DNA of 64,000 bases from Nannocystis pusilla. Lineage in GTDB: Bacteria; Myxococcota_A; Polyangia; Nannocystales; Nannocystaceae. Positions 28,655 through 38,849 of the stretch are shown piece after piece. Every line of letters begins with the position of its first letter. The first letter of the stretch is position 1. The DNA lies in contig NZ_JAPNKE010000002.1 in assembly GCF_026626665.1 (NCBI RefSeq), positions 6,301,168 to 6,365,167 of the forward strand, written 5' to 3'. The position numbers and the translations under genes were made by a program. The notes beneath the pieces were generated by a model. The model was not told where the DNA came from. It ran no database searches and saw nothing but the letters and a program-made list of their open reading frames with translations.

Positions 28655-30039
28655 TCACGCGCGCGGCGGGAGATGAGGAGTCATGGCAGTCGGCGGGAAC
28701 GCGATGCGGAAGCAGGCGCCGCCGCCGGTTTCGTCGCGTACGGTGATACGCGCGCTGTGGAGCTGCACGATCTCACGCGCCAGGTGCAGGCCGAGGCCGG
28801 TGCCGCCGGTCTGCGCGCGCAGGCGATGAAAGGGCTCGAAGATGCGCTCGCGCTCCTCCGCCGGTATTCCTTCGCCCTGGTCGGCCACTTCCAGCGTGCG
28901 AGGGGCCAGCACGCGCAGTGTGATCGTTCCGCGGCGTCCGCCGTGCTGGATGGCGTTCTGCACCAGGTTCGCCAGGGCGCGCTCGAGCGCGGCGTGATCG
29001 CCGTCCACCACCATCGCGTCGACGCCTTCGTCTTCCAGCGAGAGGCCGTAGCCGGCGGCGATGGCCAGCGGCGCGAGGTCGGCGGCCACACGGCGAGCAA
29101 GGGCGGCGAGGTCCACCGGCGCGAACGCGATGTCCTTCTGGCGCAGGCGCTGCGCATCCAGCATCTGCTCGGCGAGGTTGGCCAGGCGCGCCACATCCTC
29201 CAGCAGCTGCGTGCGGTGAGCGCCATCCGGCAGACCTTCCAGCCGGACCTGCAGGATCGCGATGGGAGTGCGCAGCTCATGGGCGGCGTCCAGGAGAAAG
29301 CGCTGCTGGCGGACGTAACCCTCGTCCAGGCGGCACAGCGCGGCGTTGACTGCATCCACCAGCGGTGCCGCCTCGGCCGGCACGTGCGCCACGGGCAGGC
29401 GCACGCCACGCTGCTCCACGTCGATGCGCATGGCGTCAGCAGCGGCGCGGTCAAGACCGCGCATGGTCCGGCGTACCACCAGTGGCGTCGCCACCAGGGT
29501 GGCGAGGGCCATCAGCAGCACGCCCGGTAACCAGACCGTGGCCAGCGTGAGCAACGCCAACCTGGCGAGTTGGTCCGCGAGCACCGTCCCGCCCGGTCCT
29601 GTCATGATCTGCACCGTGCCGGCGGCGGTGTCCATGCGCTTCACGCGAGCGGTGGGGCGCGGGGGATCGCCGAGGTTCCAGCCCAGGCGCGCCTGTCCGA
29701 TGCTGTCGAGGGCATCGCCGATGCGCGCGTATTCAGGTGGAACATCGCCCTCCGTCAGCCAATGTCCCTGCGCGTCGTGGACGGTGAACCAGAGGCCTGG
29801 CACGTCGGCGCGCAGCGCGGTGAACGCGGGCGTGGAGCGAAGGACGATGCTCCGTCGGGCGCGCGTGCGATCGACTCGCGCACTATGTCCAGCACGCGAT
29901 CTTCCGATTCGAGCGCCATTATCGGTCCGCCACTCAGCCACGACAGCCCCAGCAACGACAGCCAGAAGATGGCGAGCAGAGCGGCCTGCAGCGCGACCAG
30001 CCGCCGCACCAGCCGCCAGCGCAACGAGCCGCTGCTCAT
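28655..30039 (-). CDS. Two-component sensor histidine kinase, frameshifted
   Basis: The ATG at 30039 overlaps the response regulator stop (ATGA). N-terminal membrane segment LLAIFWLSLLGLSWLSGG, then a frame change near 29845 into a periplasmic domain (ADVPGLWFTVHDAQGHWL), a second membrane segment (LLTLATVWLPGVLLMALAT), HAMP, the phospho-acceptor His in LLDAAHELRTPIAILQ, N box LVQNAIQHGG, G1 VADQGEGIP and G2 TGGTGLGLHLA. It is an OmpR-partner type kinase of about 460 residues. The partner regulator is decapitated, so the pair is probably not functional. Confidence 0.8.
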
Positions 30040-30545
30040 GCGATCGCCTCGCGCAGCAGGTAGCCGACACCCCGGATGGCGTGGATCTCCACGCCGGCCG
30101 GCGCCAACTTGCCGCGCAGGCGCGAGACATGGGTATCCAGCGCGTTGGGCTGCACGGTGTCGTCGAAGCCGTACACCGCCTCTTCCAGCGCGCCGCGCAG
30201 CACCGTGCGGCCCTTGCGCCGCAGCAGCGTTTCCAGAACCAGCAGTTCGCGCCGCGGCAACAGGAGCGGCGCGTCGTCGATGCTGGCCTCGCGATGGAGC
30301 AGGTCGAAGCGCAGGCGGCCGACCCGCACCGTATCCGCGGCGAGCCGACCGGGACGGCGCAGCACAGCGCGCAGACGGGCCAGCACTTCCTCCACCGCGA
30401 ACGGCTTGGCGAGGTAGTCGTCGGCGCCCTGGTTCAGGCCGGCCAGGCGGTCTTCCAGCTCTCCGCGCGCAGTGAGCACGATCACCGGAATGTCGATGCC
30501 GCGCGCGCGCAATGTCGGCAGTAAGGCCAGACCCGTCCAGGGGGC
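30036..30545 (-). pseudogene. OmpR-family response regulator, 5'-truncated at repeat R2
   Basis: The frame preserves the second half of the receiver (DIPVIVLTARGELEDRLAGL, GADDYLAKPF with the conserved Lys) and a complete winged-helix DNA-binding domain (NALDTHVSRLRGKLAPAG, IRGVGYLLREAIA). The N-terminal receiver strand with the phospho-acceptor Asp is missing; upstream of about 30545 the frame runs straight into repeat R2. The truncation therefore coincides with the segment E2 right end. Confidence 0.75.
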
Positions 30546-30546
30546 G

Positions 30547-30761
30547 GTACTTTGTCTCGACGGTCGCCGGGCCCGCGGCCCGAGGGCTTGGTCCGGAGGG
30601 AGTCCCCTGCGTGCTCTCAAGGCCGTATGCGCGACCGTGCGATCCCCTCGTCGTCTCGAAAATTCGTCCCGATTTCGTCGCGATCTGGGCATCTTTCGAT
30701 ACAACCCCTCGAATTCGGGCCCGTAGACGGGTCTAGCTGCGGTTGTACACCACATCACCAA
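30547..30761 (+). repeat. Right-end repeat R2
   Basis: About 215 bp related to R1 and R5. It contains cgtcgtctcgaaaattcgtc and ends ggttgtacaccacatcaccaa, with the core at 30751-30761. It closes segment E2 and fuses to the truncated response regulator. The following 195 bp up to the NACHT gene stop has no recognisable gene; AAGTGGAACCG near 30810 is shared with the left end of E2 (about 24848). Confidence 0.8.
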
Positions 30762-30956
30762 GTTCGAATAACTGAACATTGTTCCCAGACCACCTGGAGG
30801 CCAACAAGGGCGCAAGTGGAACCGAGCGGTTCCACACCTGGCGCGCGCGGAGAATGCCTTGCTCGTTGAGGCCGAACTGCGGTCGAGGGCCGGCTGGGCG
30901 TTCGTGACGTCTTCGCCCGACACGACGCGGCGCGATCTGACGGTCCCGGAGGTTAG

Positions 30957-33900
30957 CTACTCCTTCGCCCGCTCCGCCTCCGCCCGCAGCAGCGCCTCCC
31001 AGTCCGGGAGCACGGCCTCGGACAGCGCGCCCATCTCGACGGCCCGCCTGACCGCCTCGTCGTGGTGTTTGCGCGACAGCAGCGCGCGGGCGGCGTCGAA
31101 CCGGAGCGTCTGCGGAGCCGCTCCGAGCCCGGCGACGTGATCCGTCAGACCCTGATCGGCCAGGAACGCGCGCAGCGAGCTCTCGTCCGGGAAACCGACA
31201 GCGAGCAATCGATCGAGGTGGCCGAGCAACGAAGCGGGCGCGCCGTCGCCGATCCTCCGCCGCGAGCGCTCTTCGCGTTCGAGCAGCGCCTCGACCGGCA
31301 GCTGTCGTCGCAGCCACAGCCGCGCGAGCCGCTGTCCCGGCCGATCGGTCGCCCGAACATCGACGAGCGCGCGGATCTCCGCGACCTCGGTGTCGCTGCA
31401 ATCACCGCGGCCGGCTCGCTCCCACAGCGCCGTCCAGCGCTCCGGCGCGACGTCGATCGACCTCGCCATCGCCGCCGGGATCTCCACCAGGACGCCGCGC
31501 TCGAGCGCGACCAGCGTGTCTCGCAGCGGCGGCGACGCCTCTCGCACCGTCCGCGACAGCGCCAGCAGCCCCGCCGCCAGGGCGTCCAGGGTCGACGCGT
31601 TGCCCAGCGCCGCGCGCACCGCGGGATGTTCGTGCGACTCGCGGCGCCAGCTCCAGTCATCGTCGTCGGACAGCTTGAACTCCGACCACCACCCGCCCAG
31701 CACCGACGACGGCGGCGCGCCCGGTCGCGCTCCCCGGCACAGCGCGTACAGCAGCTGGTCCTCGTTGAATTGGTGCACGCCGGTCCGCGCGAGCCGATCG
31801 AGCGTCGCGCAGGTCGCTAGCGCCGGCGAGATCGCATACAACAACCACAGCGCCCGGCCGTCGCGCTCCCACGTGGCGATCCGCGCCAGCGCGGGCGCCA
31901 GCCGCGGGTCCGCCGGATCGCGGCGAAACAGCACGAGCGCCGCCGCGTGCCAGTCGTGGTCGTCCGCGCCCGCGTGCTCGAGCGCCCACCACAGCCGATC
32001 CTCTCCCGCCGGATCGGACATGTGCATCAGCAACGCGGCCGCCCCGGTGGATCGCGGGCTCAGCAGACGCAGCGCCGCGAGCCCCTCCGCGCGGTCGAGC
32101 AGCCACAGGTCGCTCGCGGCCTGCAACGCGTCGCGCTCGTCCGGGTGGGCCGCGGCGGCGCGCAGCAGCGGCACCGTCAGCTCGCGCTCGTGCTCCGCCT
32201 CGTCCGCCGTGTGCCACAGCGCCGCGAGCCGCAGCGCCTCGTCCGGAGTCTGCCAGCGCTGCGCCGCCGGCCGCCGTCGCCGCCGAAACTGCTCCACCCG
32301 CTCGGGCCGGTGCAGCAGCGCGTACGCCCGACCGCACGCCGGCTGCCCGGCGCAGCGACCCACCTCGATCAGCCGATCGACGAGCGCCTCGCCTGTCTCG
32401 CCGTACTGCGCCAGCGCCAGCGCCGCCCGTCCGCGCGCGGCCGGCTCCGCCCCGTCCAGCTCGCGCGACCATCCCAGGCGCACCTCGTCCGGGACCGCCT
32501 CCTCGCCCTTGATGAACGACGCGAAGCCGACGTCCGGCCCCAACGCCTCATCGTACAGCCAGCGCGACCACCGATCCGCCAGCGCCGCGAGCACCGGCGT
32601 CGACAGGGCCGACGCGCGGCGCAGCCAGCGGGCTATCCGGCTCAGCTCGTGCACAGGCCGCGACGCGATCTTCTCGATGACCTCCGCCTCGATCGTCGCG
32701 CAGGAGCGCGGCTGGTGCTCCGCGCACCAGTACGCGAGCGCGTCGTCCCACCAGCACTCGCGCAGCCCCTCGGGCGCGAGCAACAATCGTCGCAGTGCCG
32801 GAACCACGTAGTCGTCCTCGAGCTCGACCAGGGCCGCGACCGCCATCCGGCGCAGGCCCTTCAGTCTACGATCGACGATCGTCACCGAGATCAGCCCGCG
32901 CGCCGCGGCGGACACCAGCAAATAGATATCGTCGTACTTGCCGAACGCGTCCCCGTCGTCCCCGTCGTCCCCGGGCCGCTCGAGGATCCGGCGCGCCGCC
33001 GTCCGCAGCGGCTCCGACTCGCCGAAGTGACGCCACAGCAGCAACCCGGCACGGATCGCCGCCAGCAGATCGTCGTCGGCGGCGCACGGTCGCAGCGCCG
33101 CGGCGATTTCGCCGAGCCCGAGCCCGAACCACCGCTGCGCGAACGACTCGCGCTGCTCGGGCTCGCAGCGGATCGCTAGCCACCGGCCGGCCTCCTCGAC
33201 GCGCCACGCCGACGTCGGCGCCTGCAACAGGCGCGCCCGCACGGCCGGCGAGACGTCCAGTGGCAGACCGTACCACTGCGCGCACCGCACCGCGTCGTGC
33301 AGCGCGTCGAGCTCGTCGCTCTCGAGGTCCTCACGCAGCAGCGCCACGAGCCCTGCCTCGGCCGCCTCGCGCAGGGTCGCCGGCTCGGGCTCTCGGCGTT
33401 CGCGCTGCAGGATCTCGCGCAGCGCAGCGCGCACCCCCTCGCTCGCCCCGGCGGCCCTCGCCGCCTCGACGACCGCCGCGACCCGCTCCGGCGCGTCCAT
33501 CCAGCTCGCCAGCAGCGCCGTCGCTACCTCCGATCGTTCGCCGGCTCGCAGCCGCGACAGCGCCAGCTCGCGCGTGTCCGGGTGCTGCGCGAGCCACTGC
33601 AGCATCTCGCGGGCCATGCTCCGCCACGCCCACGAATAGCGCGCGATCGAGCACGGCGCAGCGAGGTACGTCGCGAGCATCGCCCTGGTCGGCGGGTGGC
33701 GTCCGACGAACGGCCGCAGCCATCCGGCGAGCACCAGCTCGATCCCCGCGACGAGCACCGCCTCGCGCAGCTCCGGCTCGACCGGATCGAGCGCCTGGAA
33801 GGCGACCCACACCTGCCGCACGTCGTCCGCTCGCAGGGCCGCGACCAGCGGCACCTCGCACAGCGAGCGCTCGGCCGGGTCCTTCCACAGCACGCTCGCC

Positions 33901-36737
33901 GCGAGCACGCGCTGCAGCGCCTGCTCGCTCGTCAGCGCCGCGCGGAGCACGGCGCGCTCATCCGGGCCGAGCGGTGACGGGAGCTTCTCGCATACGCGCC
34001 ACGCCGCCCGCGCGATCGCGTCGAGCGGCCCGTGCTCCGCGCCCGCCCACGGATCGCTCCCCGCGAACGGATCGTCTTGTTTCGCAGTCGACTCGCCGCT
34101 GCTCGCGAACCCGCGAACCCACGCCGCGACCAGAATCGTCCGCTCGCTCGTGGTCCACTCGCTCCACGTGCGACCGAGGCAATACGCGGACATCACCGCG
34201 ACCTCCGTCTCGTCGCTGACGGCCCCCTCGAACAGGCACGGCGCGAATTCCCCGACCAGCGCGCCTCGCTGGCGAAACGCCGCCTCCCAGATCACCGCGG
34301 CGCAGGTCCACCGCGACGTGAAGTCACCCGCCCGATCGCAGCAGCGAGCCGCCAGCGCCGCCAGTCCGTCCTGCTCGCTCGTAGCCAGCCGCCGCAGCGC
34401 CTCGTGGAACGTGCAGCTTATGTCCCGGAAGATAGATTCGCGGCGCGCCAGGATCTCGCGCGCCTCCGGGAGCAGCCCGCGAGCCCGGGCGCCGGTGAGC
34501 GCGAGGAACACCACCGCGACGGCGGCATCCCGCGCGCCTGGCTCATTGAGCATGTCCTGAAGGACATCTACGACTGCATCTCGCCGCGCCTCGTCCGCGC
34601 CGGCCAGCGCCTCCGCGAGCCAGCGCCGGCACGGTTCGCTCGCCCGCGCCACCCCGGCGAGCGCCGCGCGCGACGCCCTCCGGTACGACGAGTCGCGCGG
34701 ACGACCGTCGAGCAGCGTCGCCAGCACGTCCTCGCCGTCGTCGCCGAGCAGCGCCAGCACGACCGCCGCGGCGAGGCCGACCTGCTGCTCCTCCCGCGTC
34801 GGCGGCGCGGCCATCAGCGCGCGGAGCTGCGCCCGCCGTCTCGCACGCAGCTCCGGCGGCGCCGACGGCTCGTCCAGCGCCAGTGGTTCGTCGGGCGCCT
34901 GCTCGCGGCGCGTCGCGACCCACCGGCACACCTCCGGATCCGCGACTCCTGCGCGCAGCAGCCCGAGCGCCGCCCACAGCTTCCCCGCGTCGTGCCGTCC
35001 CGCCATCACTCGCATGCACAGCGCCTGCGCCTCCGGCGAGTCCACGGTCATCCGCGCGATCCATCGCATCATCGCCTCGAACACGTGCGCTGGCAGCAGC
35101 GGCGTTCCGGCGCTCGGCAGCGCGAGCAGCCGACGCGCCTCCTGCGGCGCCGGCGTGAATTCCGGCTCCACCTGCGCGAGCGTGGCCAGCATCTCCGCGT
35201 GCTCCCACGACGGCGCGCGCTCGACCAGATCGAGCACCCTGCCGAGGACGCGCGAGAACCCCTGCGCGTCGAGGCGATGCCCGTCGCGCACGCAGTCGAC
35301 CGCGACGCCGATCGGTTCGCCGAACAGGCGCGTCCACGGTCCGCCGGCCTCGCCGTCGAGCAGCGTCGCCAGCATGCGCGAGGCCAGCGTCGGATCGCCC
35401 GCGACCGTCCGCGTCCACGCGACCGCCATGCGCACGATCTCTCGCCCCTGCGTCGACCCGGTCGGCCCAACGATCGCCTCCGGCCGGACCCGCGCTGCGC
35501 GAGCGAGCGCCGTCGCCGCCAGATACTCGCCGAGGCTCGCGTGCCAGAAGCGCAGCCGCTCCGGCCCCTCGGGCACCAGCAGCCCGACCTGTTCGATCAG
35601 CGTCTTGACGACGTCGCGAGCGTAGAGCTCCCCGGGCTCGCCGCCGCCGAGGCGCCGCGCCAGCGCCCGCTCCCACTGCCCGCGGTGCACCGCTCCACCG
35701 AGCTCACCCTCCTCGTAGAAGCCCAGCGCGACGGTCGCCAGCGCGCGCAGCATCGCGTCCGGATCGATCGGGCTCCCGGTCAGCCGCTGCAGCGCGTCCG
35801 CCGGGCGGCGCGTCCGGTTCCACGCCGTCACGAGCGTGTCGATCACGTTCTCGTACAGGTAGACCCGCTCCGTCGGCAGGCTGCGCCCCGCGTCCTCGCT
35901 CGCCAGCGCGATCACCAGCAGCAGCGGGTGCCGCAGCACCGCGAGCGCCTCCGGCCTGGCCGCGAAGCGCTGCAACCACGCCTGCGCGCGCCGGCTCGCC
36001 TCCGCCGGTCCGCGCCCGCACGCGAGCTCGCGACGACTGACGTAGTCGAACAGTTCCTCGCGGCCGAACGGCTGCACCGCGTGGGCCGCGAACCCTGACA
36101 GCGCGAGCGCGCCGTGGGTCCGCGTCGTCACCCAGCAGACCCCGCCGACGCGCCGGGCCCACTTCTCGATCGAGCTCCCCGCCTTGCCGCGGATCCCCTC
36201 GTCGGCGATCTCGTCGAGCCCGTCGAGGCAGACCAGCCCTCGACCCGCGCGCACGGCCGCGAGCACCTCGCTCGCGGTCGTCGCGTCGTGATCCTCGACG
36301 AGCAGGTCCTCGATCCACCGCTCGAGCTCGCCCGGGCTGCCGCGCGTCGGACGGAAGCTCGACAGCGACAGCAGCACCGGCACCAGCTCGCCGGGCAGCT
36401 CCGGCGCGTCCTTCTGGCGCGTGCGCCCGCCGGCGATCCGCTGCAGCAGCGCCGAGCTCTCGTCCGCGTACGCGAGGCATAGGCAGCGCAGCAGCGTCGT
36501 CTTGCCCGCTCCCGGGTCGCCCTGCACGACCGCGCGACGAGCCGCGGCCAGCACGTCGCCGACGGCGCGCGGCTTGCCCTCGCGCCGCGGATCGACCAGC
36601 CGCGGCAACACCATCGTCGCCGCGAGCCCGAGCGAGATCGCGGCCGGGTCCGCCGCGAGGCCCGGGATCATCCGCAGATCGATCCTGCCCAGCTCCTCGG
36701 CGAGCTGTCGGCGGTAGTGCTCCAGTGCGGCGGTCAA
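30957..36737 (-). CDS. Giant NACHT NTPase with HEAT-like repeats
   Basis: 1926 residues from a TTG at 36737 preceded by AAGGAG with five bases spacing. After a 60-residue N-terminus come the P-loop GDPGAGKTTLL (about 73-83), Walker B GLVCLDGLDEIAD (about 167-179), sensor region WVTTRTHGALALS and the NACHT-typical FWHASLGEYLAA (about 397-408). The remaining 1500 residues are Ala/Leu/Glu/Arg-rich helical repeats (for example VALRADDVRQVWVAFQALDP) that look like HEAT or armadillo units and would be the ligand sensor. No separate N-terminal effector domain is evident. Bacterial NACHT STAND proteins are known in antiphage defence and signalling. The frame is unbroken over 5.8 kb, notable in this error-rich window. 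Confidence 0.8.
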   Translation of the reverse strand: MTAALEHYRRQLAEELGRIDLRMIPGLAADPAAISLGLAATMVLPRLVDPRREGKPRAVGDVLAAARRAVVQGDPGAGKTTLLRCLCLAYADESSALLQRIAGGRTRQKDAPELPGELVPVLLSLSSFRPTRGSPGELERWIEDLLVEDHDATTASEVLAAVRAGRGLVCLDGLDEIADEGIRGKAGSSIEKWARRVGGVCWVTTRTHGALALSGFAAHAVQPFGREELFDYVSRRELACGRGPAEASRRAQAWLQRFAARPEALAVLRHPLLLVIALASEDAGRSLPTERVYLYENVIDTLVTAWNRTRRPADALQRLTGSPIDPDAMLRALATVALGFYEEGELGGAVHRGQWERALARRLGGGEPGELYARDVVKTLIEQVGLLVPEGPERLRFWHASLGEYLAATALARAARVRPEAIVGPTGSTQGREIVRMAVAWTRTVAGDPTLASRMLATLLDGEAGGPWTRLFGEPIGVAVDCVRDGHRLDAQGFSRVLGRVLDLVERAPSWEHAEMLATLAQVEPEFTPAPQEARRLLALPSAGTPLLPAHVFEAMMRWIARMTVDSPEAQALCMRVMAGRHDAGKLWAALGLLRAGVADPEVCRWVATRREQAPDEPLALDEPSAPPELRARRRAQLRALMAAPPTREEQQVGLAAAVVLALLGDDGEDVLATLLDGRPRDSSYRRASRAALAGVARASEPCRRWLAEALAGADEARRDAVVDVLQDMLNEPGARDAAVAVVFLALTGARARGLLPEAREILARRESIFRDISCTFHEALRRLATSEQDGLAALAARCCDRAGDFTSRWTCAAVIWEAAFRQRGALVGEFAPCLFEGAVSDETEVAVMSAYCLGRTWSEWTTSERTILVAAWVRGFASSGESTAKQDDPFAGSDPWAGAEHGPLDAIARAAWRVCEKLPSPLGPDERAVLRAALTSEQALQRVLAASVLWKDPAERSLCEVPLVAALRADDVRQVWVAFQALDPVEPELREAVLVAGIELVLAGWLRPFVGRHPPTRAMLATYLAAPCSIARYSWAWRSMAREMLQWLAQHPDTRELALSRLRAGERSEVATALLASWMDAPERVAAVVEAARAAGASEGVRAALREILQRERREPEPATLREAAEAGLVALLREDLESDELDALHDAVRCAQWYGLPLDVSPAVRARLLQAPTSAWRVEEAGRWLAIRCEPEQRESFAQRWFGLGLGEIAAALRPCAADDDLLAAIRAGLLLWRHFGESEPLRTAARRILERPGDDGDDGDAFGKYDDIYLLVSAAARGLISVTIVDRRLKGLRRMAVAALVELEDDYVVPALRRLLLAPEGLRECWWDDALAYWCAEHQPRSCATIEAEVIEKIASRPVHELSRIARWLRRASALSTPVLAALADRWSRWLYDEALGPDVGFASFIKGEEAVPDEVRLGWSRELDGAEPAARGRAALALAQYGETGEALVDRLIEVGRCAGQPACGRAYALLHRPERVEQFRRRRRPAAQRWQTPDEALRLAALWHTADEAEHERELTVPLLRAAAAHPDERDALQAASDLWLLDRAEGLAALRLLSPRSTGAAALLMHMSDPAGEDRLWWALEHAGADDHDWHAAALVLFRRDPADPRLAPALARIATWERDGRALWLLYAISPALATCATLDRLARTGVHQFNEDQLLYALCRGARPGAPPSSVLGGWWSEFKLSDDDDWSWRRESHEHPAVRAALGNASTLDALAAGLLALSRTVREASPPLRDTLVALERGVLVEIPAAMARSIDVAPERWTALWERAGRGDCSDTEVAEIRALVDVRATDRPGQRLARLWLRRQLPVEALLEREERSRRRIGDGAPASLLGHLDRLLAVGFPDESSLRAFLADQGLTDHVAGLGAAPQTLRFDAARALLSRKHHDEAVRRAVEMGALSEAVLPDWEALLRAEAERAKE

Positions 36738-37223
36738 CGTGGCTCCTTGGCGATTGAAGCCGATCCGGCGCGCGGGTGACAAGCCGCCAGTCGCCGCAGT
36801 TATCCGGGGCAGTCGCACCGAGTTCGCTCGGTTCCGGCCAGGGTCTTGGCCAGACTGCTGGTCGCCGCACGCGGACTTTCGCTCGGCGCCACCAATCCGA
36901 AAGACCGCCAGGCAACTCCTTGAGATCCTCACTGGCGCCCCCAACCCGTCCCCGGGCGCGCAGACCGACGTGCTCGAGACCAGCTGGCGGCTGGCTCTCA
37001 TGTGCCAACACTTGCACTGCAACATACCGGGGCAGGACGACACCGCGAGGTCAGAAGGGCAGCGACCGCAGACCAGGTGCCACGGTGTCATGGTAAGGTC
37101 GCTCGCCTCCCATGTCCGAACGTCCAAAGAAGCCGTCCTTGCGAGAGCATCGAACTGCGCTGGCGTAAGCACCCGACGCGTCCCATCTTCCTGATAGACA
37201 GAAGACGCGGGCAGGGTGTGAGC
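36738..37223. other. Interval upstream of the NACHT gene
   Basis: The minus strand has open frames with gene-like scraps (RRVLTPAQFDALARTASLDV near 37170 and PSELGATAPDNCGDWRLVTR near 36800) but no complete gene. They may be remnants of genes broken by the IS66 relic at 37224. The NACHT promoter should lie here; no convincing -10/-35 is visible. Confidence 0.3.
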
Positions 37224-37564
37224 ATGATGGAACAGACCCGACCGTGGCGAGAGCAGGAGCAGGCGAGGACACTCGAAGCGGGGCGCGAGCTGATGCGCCG
37301 GTGGCGTGAGAGCGGGCAGAGTGCCCAAGAGTTTTGCCGGGAGCACGGAATCCGAGCCAGCGTCTGGGGTACTGGAGGTCGCGGCTCGGCGAGAACGGGG
37401 TGAAGGAAGCGGGGCCGCAGTTCGTGGCGGTGAGGGTGAGGGAGGCGGCGTCGGAGGCGGCGATCCAGGTCGTACTGAGGAGCGGACGGCTCGTGCGGGT
37501 GCATGGGGCGGTTGACAGCGAGACGGTGCGCGCGGTGATCGAGGCGGCGGAGGCGGCATGCTGA
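37224..37564 (+). pseudogene. IS66-family TnpA, frameshifted
   Basis: RRWRESGQSAQEFCREHGIR is the conserved IS66 TnpA (HTH) block. A one-base loss near 37366 in a GGGG run shifts the frame, after which YWRSRLGENGVKEAG and IQVVLRSGRLVRVHG continue to 37564, overlapping the tnpB ATG at 37558. TnpA is an accessory DNA-binding protein for IS66 transposition. Confidence 0.75.
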
Positions 37565-37720
37565 CGCTGCCGCCGAGCGTGCGGATCTACTTCGCGGCGG
37601 AGCCGGTGCGGATGCAGTGCAGCTACGACGGCCTGGCGAACGCGGCGCGGGAGGTGCTGGCACAGGACCCACTGTCGGGGCACCTCTTCGTCTTCTTTAA
37701 CCGGGCGCGAACCCAGGTCA
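37558..37720 (+). pseudogene. IS66-family TnpB, truncated
   Basis: MLTLPPSVRIYFAAEPVRMQ and DPLSGHLFVFFNRARTQVK match the first half of IS66 TnpB (Orf2). The family sequence then stops; bases 37721-37899 (TAADLADLYRALGISPPP in one frame) do not continue it convincingly. No tnpC follows. Confidence 0.7.
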
Positions 37721-37899
37721 AGGCGCCGACCGCGGCGCCGTGCCGACCGCCGCGGACCTCGCCGACCTGTACAGGGCCCTCGGCATCAGTCCTCCTCCTC
37801 GATCCTCCCGCTCCCGTCGTCGCACCGTCCCTCAAACCCCGCTTCGATCGCGGTCCAAGATCACGTGGATAACGCGACCCGACACACGGGCCGTGCCAA

Positions 37900-38290
37900 C
37901 TAAATAAGCGGCACGTAGAGCCCCTCTGCGAGGCCAAGGGCGGCATTTCGCCAAGAAGGGTTGGCATGCGCGGTTGGGGCGTCGAGCGTGATGCCCCGCT
38001 CGCGCACGCTGGGCAGCGGCAGGCAGCTGTCGAGCAGTTCCTCGCTGAACCACCGCCAGGGTCCTTTCCACAGCCGCGCAGGATCGACGCCGAGCGCGTT
38101 GAGAGCGACGACCAGCGAGCCGAGCCCGCAGAACGCCGGATCGGTCTGCGTGTGGAACTGTTCGATGAGCTGGAAAAACGCCTCCATGCCGCCGGTCGCG
38201 CCGGCCTCGCACGCGACCCGCCGGCGAAGCGAAGGGGACGAGCTCGGCGGGAAGCGGACGGCGGTAGAGGCTCTGCACGCCGAGAAGACT
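37900..38290 (-). pseudogene. Phytochelatin synthase-like protein, truncated
   Basis: SLYRRPLPAELVPFASPAGR (frame 1) and MEAFFQLIEQFHTQTDPAFC then GLGSLVVALNALGVDP (frame 2, after a break near 38215) are the N-terminal catalytic half of phytochelatin synthase, a papain-like gamma-glutamylcysteine dipeptidyl transpeptidase. The catalytic Cys is in PAFCGLG. Identity ends after RERGITLD; the His and Asp of the triad are missing, and the frame ends PSWRNAALGLAEGLYVPLI. Loss of the C-terminal half should inactivate it. Confidence 0.7.
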
Positions 38291-38450
38291 ACCGCGCCGG
38301 CGGCTCGAGCTGACGTGGCCCGCTCCGGCGGCCCCCGGGCTTGTGCCCGCGGACGCCCGAGTGGCCGCACGCGGGCCCCGCAACGCAGCCAGCGAGAGCT
38401 GGTGTGAGCGCGATGCGACCCGTTGCCGCGAATCTCGTGCGGGCACATGG

Positions 38451-38693
38451 TTACCGCCTGTGCTTGCGACCGGCGGCCCGAACGGCCGCCTCGACATCCC
38501 GCGGGAGTTCTGCGAGCACAGCCGCGGTGTGCAGCCAGGTCGCGTCGACACGCCCGGGGTGTGCGACGTACCCTCCCGAAAGAGGGTAGCAGCACCACAT
38601 GCACGTGTTGTATGCTTCGCCGTCGCCGAGGTGGAGGCCGGAGTTGATCGAGGTGGCCCGGCAGAGCGGGCAGTCGACTGTCAGATTTTTCAC
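38451..38693 (-). CDS. Small zinc-ribbon-like protein
   Basis: 80 residues from a GTG at 38693 with AAGGGG six bases upstream. DCPLCRA and TCMWCCYPL provide paired Cys that could bind zinc; the C-terminus (AVLAELPRDVEAAVRAAG) is helical. No family recognised. It runs from about 60 bp downstream of the large inverted repeat at 38754-38843, which lies on its 5' side. A TTG at 38708 would add five residues. Confidence 0.5.
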   Translation of the reverse strand: MKNLTVDCPLCRATSINSGLHLGDGEAYNTCMWCCYPLSGGYVAHPGRVDATWLHTAAVLAELPRDVEAAVRAAGRKHRR

Positions 38694-38753
38694 GGAAACC
38701 CCTTGCAAGTGGCCGTAGGCCGGGTTACAATGTGGATTGTGAATTTCCTTGAC

Positions 38754-38843
38754 AGCGATGCGGCCGGCAGCTACCCTCTCCGCCAGGCTTCTGGCCCTGG
38801 TCGAAGCGGAATGGCGGAGAGGGTAGCTGCCGGCCGCATCGCT
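38754..38843. repeat. Perfect 32-bp inverted repeat, 26-nt loop
   Basis: The left arm (38754-38785) starts AGCGATGCGGCCGGCAGC and ends TCTCCGCCA; the right arm (38812-38843) is its exact reverse complement. The stem is about 75 percent GC. It is not followed by a T tract. Downstream to 39298 only unrecognisable frames occur. It may be a folded RNA, a miniature element or a regulatory cruciform. Confidence 0.85.
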
Positions 38844-38849
38844 AGTCCG

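Noticed and set aside
36738..37559. Extended N-terminus of the NACHT protein (open frame to 37559)
   Set aside because: The extension crosses IS66 tnpA and has low-complexity text; the TTG at 36737 has an AAGGAG ribosome-binding site.
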